DNA from: Batillaria attramentaria
Lineage: Eukaryota; Mollusca; Gastropoda; Batillariidae
NCBI GenBank assembly: GCA_018292915.2
Contig: JACVVK020000331.1
Coordinates: forward strand, 388,501 to 452,500
DNA: 64,000 bases
Reading direction: 5' to 3'
The notes under the pieces: generated by a model
Database searches by the model: none
Seen by the model: only the letters and a program-made list of their open reading frames with translations
What the model was told of the DNA's origin: nothing
In this document: in pieces, positions 11,848 to 22,502 of the stretch
Layout of the letters: each line of letters begins with the position of its first letter
How positions within the stretch are numbered: the stretch's first letter is position 1
Translations under genes and position numbers: made by a program

Positions 11848-12028
11848 TTTCTTCCCATGTTTCAGTCATATCAAATTACACGTGTTTCCTTCGTTGTGGT
11901 GCCTGGCAAAACGTTTTCCAGACCATGTCATGTGCTGTGCTCATCATTATGCCGCAGGACGCCGCGATTGGCTGAATTCTTGGGGGCTCGACTCTTTTTC
12001 ATTGACAGGAGTTGGTTCGACCATTCTG
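11848..12028 (-). repeat. Dispersed repeat, CGCGGCATAATGAG family, copy 2
   Basis: Minus-strand relative of 4207 and 58334: CTCCTGTCAATGAAAA, AGAATTCAGCCAATCGCGG, TATGACTGAAACATG. Confidence 0.7.
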
Positions 12029-12799
12029 ACCAGAGTTAACAATGACAAGGGCCCTTTGTGCGAGACATGTGGACGTATTGAATGCTTATGCTTCTGTTGG
12101 TTTAAACAGGTTTATTGCAATACAAGTCGTACGAGTAAACAATTAGTGAGCATAAACAAGCACCGCTTATGATAATGCTCAGGGGGGAAGAAGTACATAT
12201 TGACAGTATTGCAATGGCAGACTAAACTGGTCAGTAATTATGATAAATTAAAACTACAGGGGAGGGAGAGAGAGAGGGGGGGGGGGGGTTCTATGTGTAC
12301 TCACAACGAGAAACAACAACAACAACAATGACACTGGTCACTGTTCGTTTTCTTTTTTGTTTTGTTTTTTCCTCAGGCCAAAGAATGGGTGGTTTGTTTG
12401 GCGCCAGAACACAAGGGCTGGTGTCACATATCTTCCTTTGGCCACGATTACCCCATTAAAGGCTTGTCGTAATAAATTCCCTCTTTTTTCCCATCGTGTT
12501 CCCAACATCGCATGCTCCGCCGTCATTTCCCTCACTTCCCTACCGCTAGACAGGCAGCAGATGTAGTCCGCCACGCACGGAGTGTGAACCATTCTCCGCC
12601 GCCGCGAAAAACGTCACCTTGATCGATGTCAGCTACTTCACTAGCTGAACCGCCATTTGCTGTTTACCAACAAACTGAATAGTGGTGATAATACTAATAC
12701 TAATCATCACAGTGCAGGAAGAAAACTAGAGTCTGTACACAGGAAGTGTCATGAGTGTGGTAGTGGTGTGGGGTCGTGTAGAACTTTGCGTAGCTATTC

Positions 12800-12895
12800 T
12801 CCACAGTGGCTGCCGATTCGCTGGGCTGAGCATTGGCCCGTGGGTTTGGGCTTGTGCGGCTTTAAGCCCTAAAACACTCACTCACTCACTCACTC
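12800..12895 (+). mobile_element. (ACTC)-tailed retroposon 3' end
   Basis: GTGCGGCTTTAAGCCCTAAA is followed by (ACTC)n at 12870-12895. The same GGCGTTAAGCC...ACTC ending recurs at 52512 (+), and inverted at 13151, 16563 and 19220. Confidence 0.6.
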
Positions 12896-13150
12896 ACCCT
12901 GGCCCGTGAGTTTGAAGGCCGTGCGGTTTTTGCCCAACAGGGTAAAAAATTTGTACAGACGAGTGTTCCCCTTTTCTGGCTTCGTGATGGGCAGAAAGCG
13001 TTAAACCTCAAAATACACATCAATACATCGCTCAACCGGCTGATCCACCCGACTTCCCCGGTCAGTCTTGGTAGGAAAAGATCCTGTATTACTGACACCC
13101 AGTGGTATACAGTGAACGTTTCTGCAGATGCTTGTAGCAACGTGAGGTAG

Positions 13151-13205
13151 GTTAGTTAGTTATTTAGGGCTTAACGCCGCGCAAGCAACTCAGGCTAATT
13201 CGCGG
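13151..13205 (-). mobile_element. (AACT)-tailed retroposon fragment
   Basis: GTTAGTTAGTTATTTAGGGC then TTAACGCCGCGCAAGCAACT. Related to the insert at 16563-16606. Confidence 0.55.
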
Positions 13206-13799
13206 CTGAACAGAGTCCTTTTTCTGCCATGTCTTGTAAAACATAAGAGATGTTCTAAAACAGAATGTATAATTATATATGTTAAAATAATCTGTTTGGA
13301 TTAAATGAAAATCCTGCTAGAGATACTGAATGACTGGGGATAAGCTCATCATTCAAAAAAAGAGTCGAGCAAAGAGTCAGTAGCTGACAGTCGACCCCTC
13401 AAAGGGCCCGCGTGAATCAAACCAACACTGGAACAGACGACTCGCAGTGGGGGAGATTACTGAGAGATGGGGTGGAGCGCATATGGGTTTTTCCGAGCGC
13501 AAAGATACATTCTTGAACTGAACTGAGCTAGAGGGTCTCGCGTCACGTCCCTGCGTTGGAGACTGCCCCAGAACACTGCCGGGGAAGCTGCTGTGACGGA
13601 ACGTGTATAGCTGTATTGACCGCCGCTAACATCGACTTCCCTCCGTGGACATGGATATGGCGGATTCTACGAGCGGCGTGTGCCGAAATTAGTAAATGAG
13701 TGCACGCGCTCCTCTCCTCTACCCTCACAGCAAACGGGGTCTCCCGGGACGCCGCGGGAGGTAATCAAGCGTGCCGGCAGACAACCGAGGATGCAGAAA

Positions 13800-14350
13800 G
13801 GTGTGTAAATGGTGCAGTCGGAGCAGAAGTCAATTTCCCAGGGCGTCATCAGCGCGTGCAGAGGACATAGAGTGTCGTGGCAGAAGTGGTCGCTCATTCT
13901 CCCTCTCACAGAGGAGGTGAACCAGATCAGCAGCACACGGGAGGGGCAGTAGAGTCACGTGGTAGTCATCAAGAGAATGGAAGGGTCAGCGGGCATGCAA
14001 GGTGTCTATTTTTTCGTGAGAAAATTTTTAAAGGTACATCATGAGCGCGTGCATAGGGCTGAAGAGTACCACAGAACCCATTTTCACTCTCACAGAGGTC
14101 ATGCACGCACCAGCAGCACACTGGAGGGCTGGTAAAGTCACGTGCAGGAGTCAACAAGAGAATGGAAGGCCCAGATGTGAGCAGGGTCTCCACAGGGTGG
14201 TCAAAGAGGTCCACATTCTCCCCTTCACAGAGGACATGAACCACATTAGCGACGCCGTGAAGAGATTGCAGAGTCACGTACAAGTACCAGTAAGAGAATG
14301 GAAAGGTTCTGCGGTCGAGCACGGTCTCCGTAATATCGTGGGAAAGGTTT
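13800..14350 (+). repeat. Degenerate tandem array, three units
   Basis: TCTCACAGAGG at about 13902 and 14088 and TTCACAGAGG at 14225, each followed by an AGAGTCACGT-like block and CAAGAGAATGGAA. Unit spacing is 186 then 137 bp. No conserved frame. Confidence 0.6.
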
Positions 14351-14373
14351 TCAAGGTACGCCACCGTCATTTT

Positions 14374-14423
14374 GGAAAAAGGTTTTAACGCCACGGATTT
14401 TACAGTCGCTTAGGTCTTTTCCC
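14374..14423 (+). repeat. 55-bp hairpin repeat
   Basis: GGAAAAAGGTTTTAACGCCA, CGGATTTTACAGTCGCTTAG, GTCTTTTCCC. Confidence 0.5.
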
Positions 14424-14785
14424 AAATGACCTCAGTGCGGCATCAGGGATCAGGGAGGCCCATCGGGGATAGATAAACGCTGATTAAAATGGGCATAGCC
14501 CTTCCACGCTTTAATTAAGCCAGCCTCTGGGAACCTGGCTTTTGGTTGGAGTGTTATAAAGATGATGCGGGGTGGTAGTGTTGAAGTCACACATGGTGAA
14601 CGTTCCCTGTTATGACCCCCAGGATCCGGTGGGGCCGGGTGCGTGTGGAGAGAGTGCTGAGTGTCAGTTTTCTTCGATCGACTCGAGCATAGGCCTGCAT
14701 GATGAACGTGACCTGATAAAACACAGTAAACGCTTCATTTGTTCCTAACGTTGACCGTCAGTGTTGCATGCTGCTCATTTGAAGG

Positions 14786-14911
14786 GGGAGCCGGGACAGC
14801 CGAATGGTAGAGCGCTGGACTCCCAATGCTCGGGTCGTGAGTTCGATTCCCGGCTGGGGTCAAATACTTGTGCTGGTGGAAAACGACGTTAAGCTCCTAA
14901 ACACCCAACTA
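14786..14911 (+). mobile_element. SINE, internally deleted form
   Basis: Intact A and B boxes (ACAGCCGAATGGTAGAGCGC; GAGTTCGATTCCC). The body goes TGTGCTGG|TGGAAAACGACGTTAA, the same junction as at 6598. Confidence 0.85.
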
Positions 14912-15130
14912 CCGTGGTCACTGGAGTAATTGTGGTAATTTTGAACTGAGGATCCAGACTGGATTTGAGGGGCTTTGAGAGTAAGATGGATCAATGTTTT
15001 GGCATCCCGCAAGATGTAAAAGATCGCAAAATTAAAAGAAAGAAAGAAAAAGAAAAAAAAAGACCTGCTGACAAATACCAAGCAACGCTGTCCGCAAAAG
15101 ATAGGAACGTGTCCTGAATATTGTCCACTG

Positions 15131-15366
15131 TTCAAGCGGGCTGGATATCGGGTTTTGAATTGTCGTCTGGTGATCTGTGGGGTCCGTTAGTGGTGGTCCC
15201 GGATACGTAGGTCGAACGCGTTAGCTCAGATGCAGCTTCGACAGGGAGTATACTGGACACACGAATACGAATGGTTTATTGTTCAGACCACATATGGGGG
15301 ATGGAGGAAAGGGGTTTAAAACAGTCATGTCCGACAACCGGGAAATTCGTACATTGAAACTGAAGG
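15131..15366 (+). repeat. Dispersed direct repeat, copy 1
   Basis: Shares GGATACGTAGGTCGAACGCG, TTAGCTCAGATG and TTGTTCAGACCACATA with 16244-16641. Confidence 0.75.
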
Positions 15367-15942
15367 GGAAAAAAAACCCAACATCTGACCCAGGCTAAAG
15401 GGAGGTTCGTATTGAGCATCATGCAATAGGCATGAGATCACTAGAACCCAGCTATCAGCAGCTCCATATATCGTGCAATGGATGTCCCAAAATACATTTC
15501 AAGTGTTACTGGTTTCAGTTTTCTGCACATCAGTTTATTTGTGATGTACTTCAAATAATTATGATATATACGGTACTAGAGGGCTTATGTATAGCTAGGT
15601 ATTGAAAACTCAGTCAAGCATTTGAGTTTGAACAGGTTTCCGAAATGCGAGTCTGAAGCCTCAGAGATGCGTGAAATGCACACTCTACACACATCTGGTT
15701 GAAGGGCATCTGAAATAGCTTCTGTTGCGTCTTTTAATCTTCAGATGATATCAAGGACTCTAGACTTGGGCAGAGTTTTGCGAAAACCGGGGTTTACCAG
15801 TATTTTTACGTGTTAATAATTGTTTTTAAAATCTTTTTGAAGGAGTCCTCAGTTTTGCCCTGAAACAGTCTCAGAGACAGTCATGGAAACTCGAATCACA
15901 ACCATTAGGCGACCCCCTCACCCCTCCTCTCTGCGTGCGTGC

Positions 15943-15955
15943 GCGCGCGCACACA

Positions 15956-16018
<63 letters not shown>
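15943..16018 (+). repeat. (CA)n microsatellite
   Basis: (CG)n then (CA)n, about 30 repeats. Confidence 0.97.
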
Positions 16019-16243
16019 ACTCTCCCCCCCCCCCTTCAAGTATCCATTAGCAGCACATCACGTTCGTTCTTTTATTCATTACAGCTCGTGTTCCCGCCAA
16101 CAGACACATTATCCGGGCCAGATTAGCCGCGTCAGAGACTAATATCCCCTAATACCCCCCCTTGTAAATCACAACGTCTGAGTACCTATACCATCCTTAC
16201 ACCACACTTCTAGACTACACCACCCTGTGCGCTTCCCAAGCCC

Positions 16244-16641
16244 TTCAACCGGGCTGGACATCGGGTTTCGAATTGTCGTCTGCTGATCTGTGGGGATTCT
16301 GCGGTCTCGTATACTGTGGTCTGGTAGTGGGGGGTCCGGATACGTAGGTCGAACGCGTTAGCTCAGATGTAGCTTCGACAGGGAGATTATTGGACACACG
16401 ATCTGAAGACTCGAATAAGATCTGAAAACTCGAACGGTTTCTTGTTCAGACCACATAGGTCCTTAGCAAATGGAGGAGGGGGGTGGGGGGGGGGCATAGG
16501 TCCTTAGCAAATGGAGGAGATGGGGGGGGGGGGACGTTTACAATAGTCAAGTCCGACAACCGTTAGTTAGTTCGGGCGTAACGCCGCGCAAGCAACGAAG
16601 ACTATTTCCGACAACCGAGATTCCGTTCATTGAAACTGAAG
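16244..16641 (+). repeat. Dispersed direct repeat, copy 2 (interrupted)
   Basis: Same repeat as at 15131, expanded by G-rich local duplications and a 44-bp retroposon insert. Confidence 0.75.
16563..16606 (-). mobile_element. 44-bp retroposon insert with target duplication
   Basis: TTAGTTAGTTCGGGCGTAAC followed by GCCGCGCAAGCAAC, flanked by TCCGACAACCG at 16552-16562 and 16607-16617. It interrupts the second copy of a dispersed repeat. Confidence 0.7.
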
Positions 16642-17000
16642 CACGAAACACGGCTACACAAGTCATGTTTGGAGATGTCAAACTGAATTCAGTCATAAGA
16701 CTCAAGCGGTCTTGTTTCACTGACTTTCCTCCGGGACGTGGAAAGGGTAGAGGTAAAAAATAGTTATATGTCTTCCAGCGTACGGTAGGTGGCAGATTTT
16801 GTGAGAACACTTCAACATTCCACGTGATTATTGTACCAGACACATTGTAGGTTTCCTTTCAGTGGACTTTTCCTTTCAGGACAAGGATGTCAATCTCCGA
16901 GAGTGCTCTGTAGTTGGAGGTCGTGATTTTGAACTGCGCCATTCACCAGCTTAGTAGGTATCGGCAGCATAACGCTCTCGCTGTGACTTCGCGGGGAAAA

Positions 17001-17002
<2 letters not shown>

Positions 17003-17051
<49 letters not shown>
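17003..17051 (+). repeat. (GT)n microsatellite
   Basis: About 24 repeats. Confidence 0.97.
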
Positions 17052-17054
<3 letters not shown>

Positions 17055-17763
17055 ATTTGATCATTTCTAACCGCGACCTGTGCTGCTGCTTCTGGAAAGA
17101 TTCCTATAAAACATACACCAAAAGAAAGCATGATATCTCCTCTTTCCAACCATTGTAATTTGGACAGCATGCGGGAGTAGCTTGTTGCTGAGATGTAACA
17201 CATGTGGCTGAGCGTCAGCTCGCGTTTGACTCCCCTTTTTACGCTACGCTTGATGATCAAGAAGTAAGAATTTACCAATGCTGCTGTTATTCAGACAGAA
17301 AACCCTTTCTTTTTACTTCTGCCGTTAGTCCTTACTCAGCATCAACGAACGGCAACGGGGAACTCGGGTGGGATGGGGGAGAGTGGGGGGGGGGGGGCGT
17401 TGAGAGAGGAAGGGATTTGGCGGGAAAGGGGGAGGCACTCAACAGATGAGCTTCGGGTCCACTTAGTCGCTTCATCTAATCCACCGGACGCGCTGTACAA
17501 GGGTAATACTCTAATCACGGCGGAGCTAGTCAGAGAAGCGATCCTATCCGATCGGATCCAATTCGTTCGTGTTATTTAAAAATAAAACTAAAAAAACTTA
17601 GCTTGGTTTTTGTTCCCGGCGAGGGCGTAGAGCGGTTTGAGGCACTAAATCCTGTCACGTGACATCCAGTTTGCATACAAAGGAAAACAAAGATAAAAGA
17701 ACCTTTAAGACTCTTTGGAGATTACTGGCAAAAATTGATGGTCACAACATTTTGTTCAAAACG

Positions 17764-17765
<2 letters not shown>

Positions 17766-17822
<57 letters not shown>
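17766..17822 (+). repeat. (CT)n microsatellite
   Basis: About 28 repeats. Confidence 0.97.
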
Positions 17823-17826
<4 letters not shown>

Positions 17827-18177
17827 GGAGGGGGGGGGGCAGTGACAAATGTTTGACGTTTGGTTGGAAGAGGTACAGAAAACTCATTTTGTATTACCGT
17901 ATATGTTTGGATAATGCGGACGTGAACAGAAAAAAGTTAGGGGGGAGTCGGGGGGGGGGAGATAGAGTGGGGGGGGGGAGGACCTGGGAGGAGAGGAGAA
18001 CAAGGAGGTATAGTAGCCAAGGAGGCTGATAGATTATTGAAGCAGGCGATGGACGGTAGGATGTGGAGGGATTTCTGTCTTCATTAGTGGCCAGGAAACC
18101 GCCACTGTCGGTGGCCATTATTGCTGCGACCCGTAGGCATTAGACAGTGGTAATTGTCATCCGCAGTTCCGTTCCGT

Positions 18178-18179
<2 letters not shown>

Positions 18180-18219
<40 letters not shown>

Positions 18220-18338
18220 CTCTATACAAAAAAAGGTGGATGAATTATTTTTCCTCGATCAAACTCAAGCGGCAAAACAGACAATCATGCATCTATGCAT
18301 TTCAATCGAGAGGCGACTAAAAAACACAGTGCTGAAGT

Positions 18339-18408
<70 letters not shown>
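18180..18408 (+). repeat. (CT)n and (GT)n microsatellites
   Basis: (CT)n at 18180-18216 and (GT)n at 18340-18408 with unremarkable sequence between. Confidence 0.95.
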
Positions 18409-18409
<1 letters not shown>

Positions 18410-19185
18410 AGGCAGGTAGACAGGAAAGGGGGAGGGGTGGAGAAAGTCCTTGATTTCTTTAAGCGTCTTATTCGTTTTTACTGGACACGTGCGAAATAGA
18501 AATACGCCAAACGCACCAGAGTGAATAGCAGGGCGGAGGTTTGCACATGAAGTAACGCTTAGACAGCAGCAGGCTTTCACTGTTTCATCGTGCAGCCCTG
18601 CGGCGTGCGTTTTACAAAAAAACGAAATATATGCGCGCCGATGAAAACTTACCGTACCATACATTTCGGCTGATGTAACTTAGTTGCATTCAGTGCAATG
18701 AAATGAGATGTGCTGACCTCGGCTTTCCGTCGCGTGCGGTAGTCCTAAACATCACATTTCTTACACAGAGATGGACCTTACATGGTTGGATTCACCGGTT
18801 GTCTGCCTTGCTTCCCTCTGATCCCTTTGTCTTTCACGAAGAAGCAGTGGGATTAACACTGCGGAAAGGAATCGGACAGAGGCAATTTGCATGCATGCAC
18901 GTACGTTGCGAGACTTCTCATGCTGTATGCATGAGGTATCAAAAGACGAGGAGGAGGGGGGGGGGAAGGGATGGAGAAAAGATGAGAAGAGATATTATTG
19001 ATTTTGTTGACACATTAGGATTGTCTTTGAGTTGGTGTCTTTCTTCCTTCTGAGACTGTTGCTGGAGAGGGACGTATTGTCTTTAATGTATGTATCTATT
19101 ATGCAGGCGTTGTATTTATGCTAAAGTTCGAAGAGTCAGGCTGCAAGAAAGGGAGGATTATTTGGCCGTTTTCATTGCGTCAGCA

Positions 19186-19475
19186 ATTTCCAAAGGTTAG
19201 CACTCGGTCAGTCAGAAGGGAGTGAGTGAGTTTTCTATGGCTTAACGCAGTCAGTCAGAAGGTAAGGGAAGCTGACGAAGAAGAAGAAGCAGAATAGTTT
19301 CTAAGGGTTACCACACGGTCAGTCAGAAGGGAAAACAAGTTGATGACGCAGAAGAATTTCTAAGGGTTGACACTCGATAAGCCAGAAGGGAAAACAAGCT
19401 GAAGAAGAAGAAGAATTTCTAAGAGTTCACACTCGGTCAGTCAGAAGGGAAAAACAAGTAAAAGAGGAAGAAGAG
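19186..19475 (+). repeat. Tandem array of about 60-bp units with GAA runs
   Basis: Units share CGGTCAGTCAGAAGGGAAAA, AGCTGAAGAAGAAGAAG and TTTCTAAGGGTT. About four to five copies; the first is split by a 30-bp retroposon. Confidence 0.75.
19220..19249 (-). mobile_element. 30-bp retroposon insert with target duplication
   Basis: GAGTGAGTGAGTTTTCTATG then GCTTAACGCA, flanked by GTCAGTCAGAAGG at 19207-19219 and 19250-19262. Confidence 0.7.
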
Positions 19476-19804
19476 AGAGAGAGATTAATGAATAATGAAA
19501 CCGTACTTTCCAATGGTTGGGGCACTTAAGGTAAATCAGTCAGTTTTGTACCTGCCGTTACCAGCACTACAAAGAGATGATGGTAATGAAGGTTTATTTT
19601 CTGACGGCAAAAGTGTTCCCCAAAATTACATCAGTACACAAACTTTCCGTTGCTACTCACTACAATATCTATCTGCATAGAGACTTAAAACATAGAGAGA
19701 GAGAGAGGGAGAGTACTCTCACGTAACATAACGTGCGTACTTTGAGAATTTAAAGACAAAGCCCTCAAGTATGCGGTATGAACTCATACCATTCCAGAGT
19801 GTGT

Positions 19805-19918
19805 GTGGGTGGGTGTTTGATGGTTTAACGTCCTTTTCCATCACATACGGATGATATCAAAGACGGGACAACGAGGCAAAGACCAGAACAAATATTTGGC
19901 CCCAGCCGGGATCCTTCC
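19805..19918 (-). mobile_element. SINE, 5'-truncated, minus strand
   Basis: Plus strand reads GGTGGGTGTTTGATGG, AACGTCCTTTTCCATCAC, then CAAATATTTGGCCCCAGCCG, the inverse of the family body. Confidence 0.8.
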
Positions 19919-20216
19919 AGAATGTCATCGAGTATGCGCACAACTAGGGAAGAGAACTGCTGTCGTCGCGAAAGACAGACAGCATATGGCGGTATTTAAA
20001 AAAAAAAATAATAGAAACTGGAAAAAAAAACACTTTAAACACGAAGCAAGACGAACAAAAAATCACTCTTCAAAACTTGCATCAGAGCTTATGTTACTGA
20101 GAGTTTTTTTGTTTTGTTTTTTTTTCTCCCACATTCCCCTCGGGGGATTTTGTGTTGAAAAATGAGAATGTCATACGTGACAGGAGAAAATGTATGGCAT
20201 GTTAGATTCCGGTGGG

Positions 20217-20702
20217 GGCAACTGTATTGCGTGTTAAAATCGATTTTTGTTTTTGTTTTAGTTTTGTTTTTGTTTTCATTTTTAGCTTTAACCTTTTGTT
20301 GAGGAGTTGCGGCTTTGTCGTACACGCGTTAGATATAGTAATCATTTCCTTGTTTTGTTTGCATTGCCGTTTTTTGTTGTTGAAGTTGTTGCTGTTTTGT
20401 ATTTTAGGGGTTTTTTTTGGGTTGTTGTTCTTTGCTTTGTTTTGTTTTGTTGTTGTTTTGTTGGTTTTGTTTTTTTAGGGTTTTTTGTTTTATTTTGTTT
20501 GGGGTTTTTTTTTTTTTTTGTTGGTTTTTTTGTGTGGGGTTTTGTGTTTTTTGTTTGTTTGTTTGTTTTTTGTTGTTGTTTTTTTTTTGGGGGGGGGGGG
20601 GAGGGGGTTGTTGGGGGGGGTGGGGGTGTTTTTTGTTTTTGGTTTGTTTTTGGTTTGTGTTTTGGGGGATGTTGTTCTAGTTGTTGGTTTTTGTTTTTTT
20701 TA
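20217..20702 (+). repeat. T/G-only low-complexity tract with G-runs
   Basis: From about 20408 to 20702 the plus strand has almost no A or C; long G-runs at 20588-20632 could form G-quadruplexes. The open frames over it are compositional artefacts. Confidence 0.9.
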
Positions 20703-21737
20703 ATCGGCTCGCCGGAAGGACTGCAGCGTGACGCCGTCTGCTCGCCAGTGACTAGAACACTGTCCCATGTTTTCATCGCCGCGCCAGTTAATCGCCGCTG
20801 ACCTTGCGCTTTCGCTCTTTGTGTATTGTTCAGCGCCGGGCCGACGGTGCAGCTAGTACTAGTAGCCAGAGTGTGTCGCAGCGTGTGACCGCAACCCCCG
20901 CGCAAACACACAAGCAGGTGCCTCGCAGGCTCGTCACGTGTGCCAAGGGCTTTAGCAATCTTGGATGAGTTAACCGCGAGTTAGACGAGTTGCCAGCAGT
21001 GGTCATTCACCCACTGCTGTGCTTTGAGACTATCGCATCCCACAACACACTGTCCAGAGAAACTGTAGACCCAAAGCATTACACCCACCCCTACCCCCAC
21101 GGGACAACCATGAGGGCAGCTGCTAATGGGCCCCAGGGGGGGGCGGGCCTCCGGAGGTGCAGTCTGTCAGTGTCTGGATATGCATTATTCACCGTTTCAG
21201 CGCTAACTTGCCCATGAAACAGAACAGATAGTCCCCCCGGCTGCGGATCATCTCCGATCACCTTTCCCTTGGCTATCTGGGTCAGACCAGCTCATCTTAC
21301 TGGTACTGGCTGCTGGAGTTCCGCCCGGTAATGTCAGGGTTCGTTCAGCCTGTGTGGACATGCTGCTCTTAGATCAGGTCGGACAGGTTTTGAAGAGGCG
21401 GTAGAAAGTTTCTGTGGGATAGCAGTGTTAAAAAGAATGTGCAATAGCAGAGAGAGAGAGAGAGATGATGATGATGATGCTGATGATGATGAAACTATAT
21501 TTTTCAACGATAAAAGTTTTGACAAAAAATTACGTCAGTTTGCATACTTGCCGTTGTTAATACTACAAAAGATTAGAGAAAAACAAGTAAGAAGAAGAAA
21601 AAGACAAAAAAGAAACAACAATAAAATTGAAGGAAAGAAATCTGGAACCAGAGAACACAGTCATGCACATTCGCAGACACCCGCCCGCAGGCACACCCGT
21701 TCACTCGCACGTATTACCCCCGCAGGCGCGCGCGCGC

Positions 21738-21823
<86 letters not shown>

Positions 21824-22195
21824 GCACGCGCGCGCGCACACACACACTGTGTAAGGGTCAAACATTTGTAGTTAGAGAGAGAGAGTTTTGGAGGGTGTTT
21901 GTCTTTGTGTTTCAGATTCTTTTTTCGCTTTGTTTTCGTCTTTGTGAGATGAGGTGTGAAAGGAGGAAATTTCTTGGAAAACTTCTGTTTGGGTTTTTTG
22001 AGTTGATGTGTTTGTTCTCCCGAGACTGGAGGCTGAGCTGAAGGGTTAAAATAGCTTTGTCAGGAGATCCCCTGATACTTGATGTTTCTTCTCTAGCTCG
22101 TCTTTTCCTATATAATAAAAACACAGTGTCTCGATATGGTTTCCGTTGAGGAGTACATTGTAAATCTCGTTCTATCCGGCCAGTGGGTTGATTGA
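20703..22195. other. Intergenic
   Basis: A GC-richer block at 20703-21330 without a convincing exon, then (GAT)n and (CA)n tracts. Confidence 0.35.
21740..21847 (+). repeat. (CA)n with (CG) edges
   Basis: (CA)n of about 38 repeats flanked by CGCG-rich runs. Confidence 0.97.
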
Positions 22196-22380
22196 AGGGA
22201 ACCTACATGTCCAAGCTGGTGAGACGTTGGAGTTTCACTGGTTTGATCGTGGTTTCGAATCCAGGCTGAGCGCCACAAGTCCAGGTTGGCTATTTCTTCG
22301 TTGCCCCGCCCTTGATATCCCCCTTATAATTATGGTCGAAAAGGACGGTATATCCTCAACCAGCCAACCAACCAACCAAT
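22196..22380 (+). mobile_element. SINE, diverged
   Basis: GGTTTCGAATCCAGGCTGAG, TTCGTTGCCCCGCCCTTGAT and GAAAAGGACGG are recognisable. The head is degraded. Confidence 0.6.
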
Positions 22381-22417
22381 TAACCAAGTCTGGTGTCGTG
22401 TGTGTTGCCAGCGTAAC

Positions 22418-22502
22418 ACCCCGGGCTGGGACATGGTTGAACCACACACTGACCAGAGCATTGAAAGTCAAATGATCTACCGCTCGGCTGTCCCGGCTCC
22501 CC
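22418..22502 (-). mobile_element. SINE head, minus strand
   Basis: Plus strand ends GCTCGGCTGTCCCGGCTCCC, the inverse of the family's GGGAGCCGGGACAGCCGAGC head. The body is absent. Confidence 0.65.

Larger units (their letters stand above)
16642..19185. other. Intergenic with microsatellites
   Basis: (GT)n and (CT)n tracts listed separately and G-rich runs near 17380 and 17940. Nothing else supported. Confidence 0.4.

Noticed and set aside
13846..13856. Possible hammerhead core (TCATCAG on the plus strand)
   Set aside because: No proper stem II followed by GAAA and a stem III could be drawn.
14041..14388. 115-codon plus and 141-codon minus frames
   Set aside because: They lie in a degenerate tandem array whose units differ in length by non-multiples of 3.
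20307..20911. Open frames of 164-189 codons, Phe/Gly/Val-rich or Lys/Thr/Pro-rich
   Set aside because: They cover a T/G-only low-complexity tract; no domain or exon signal.
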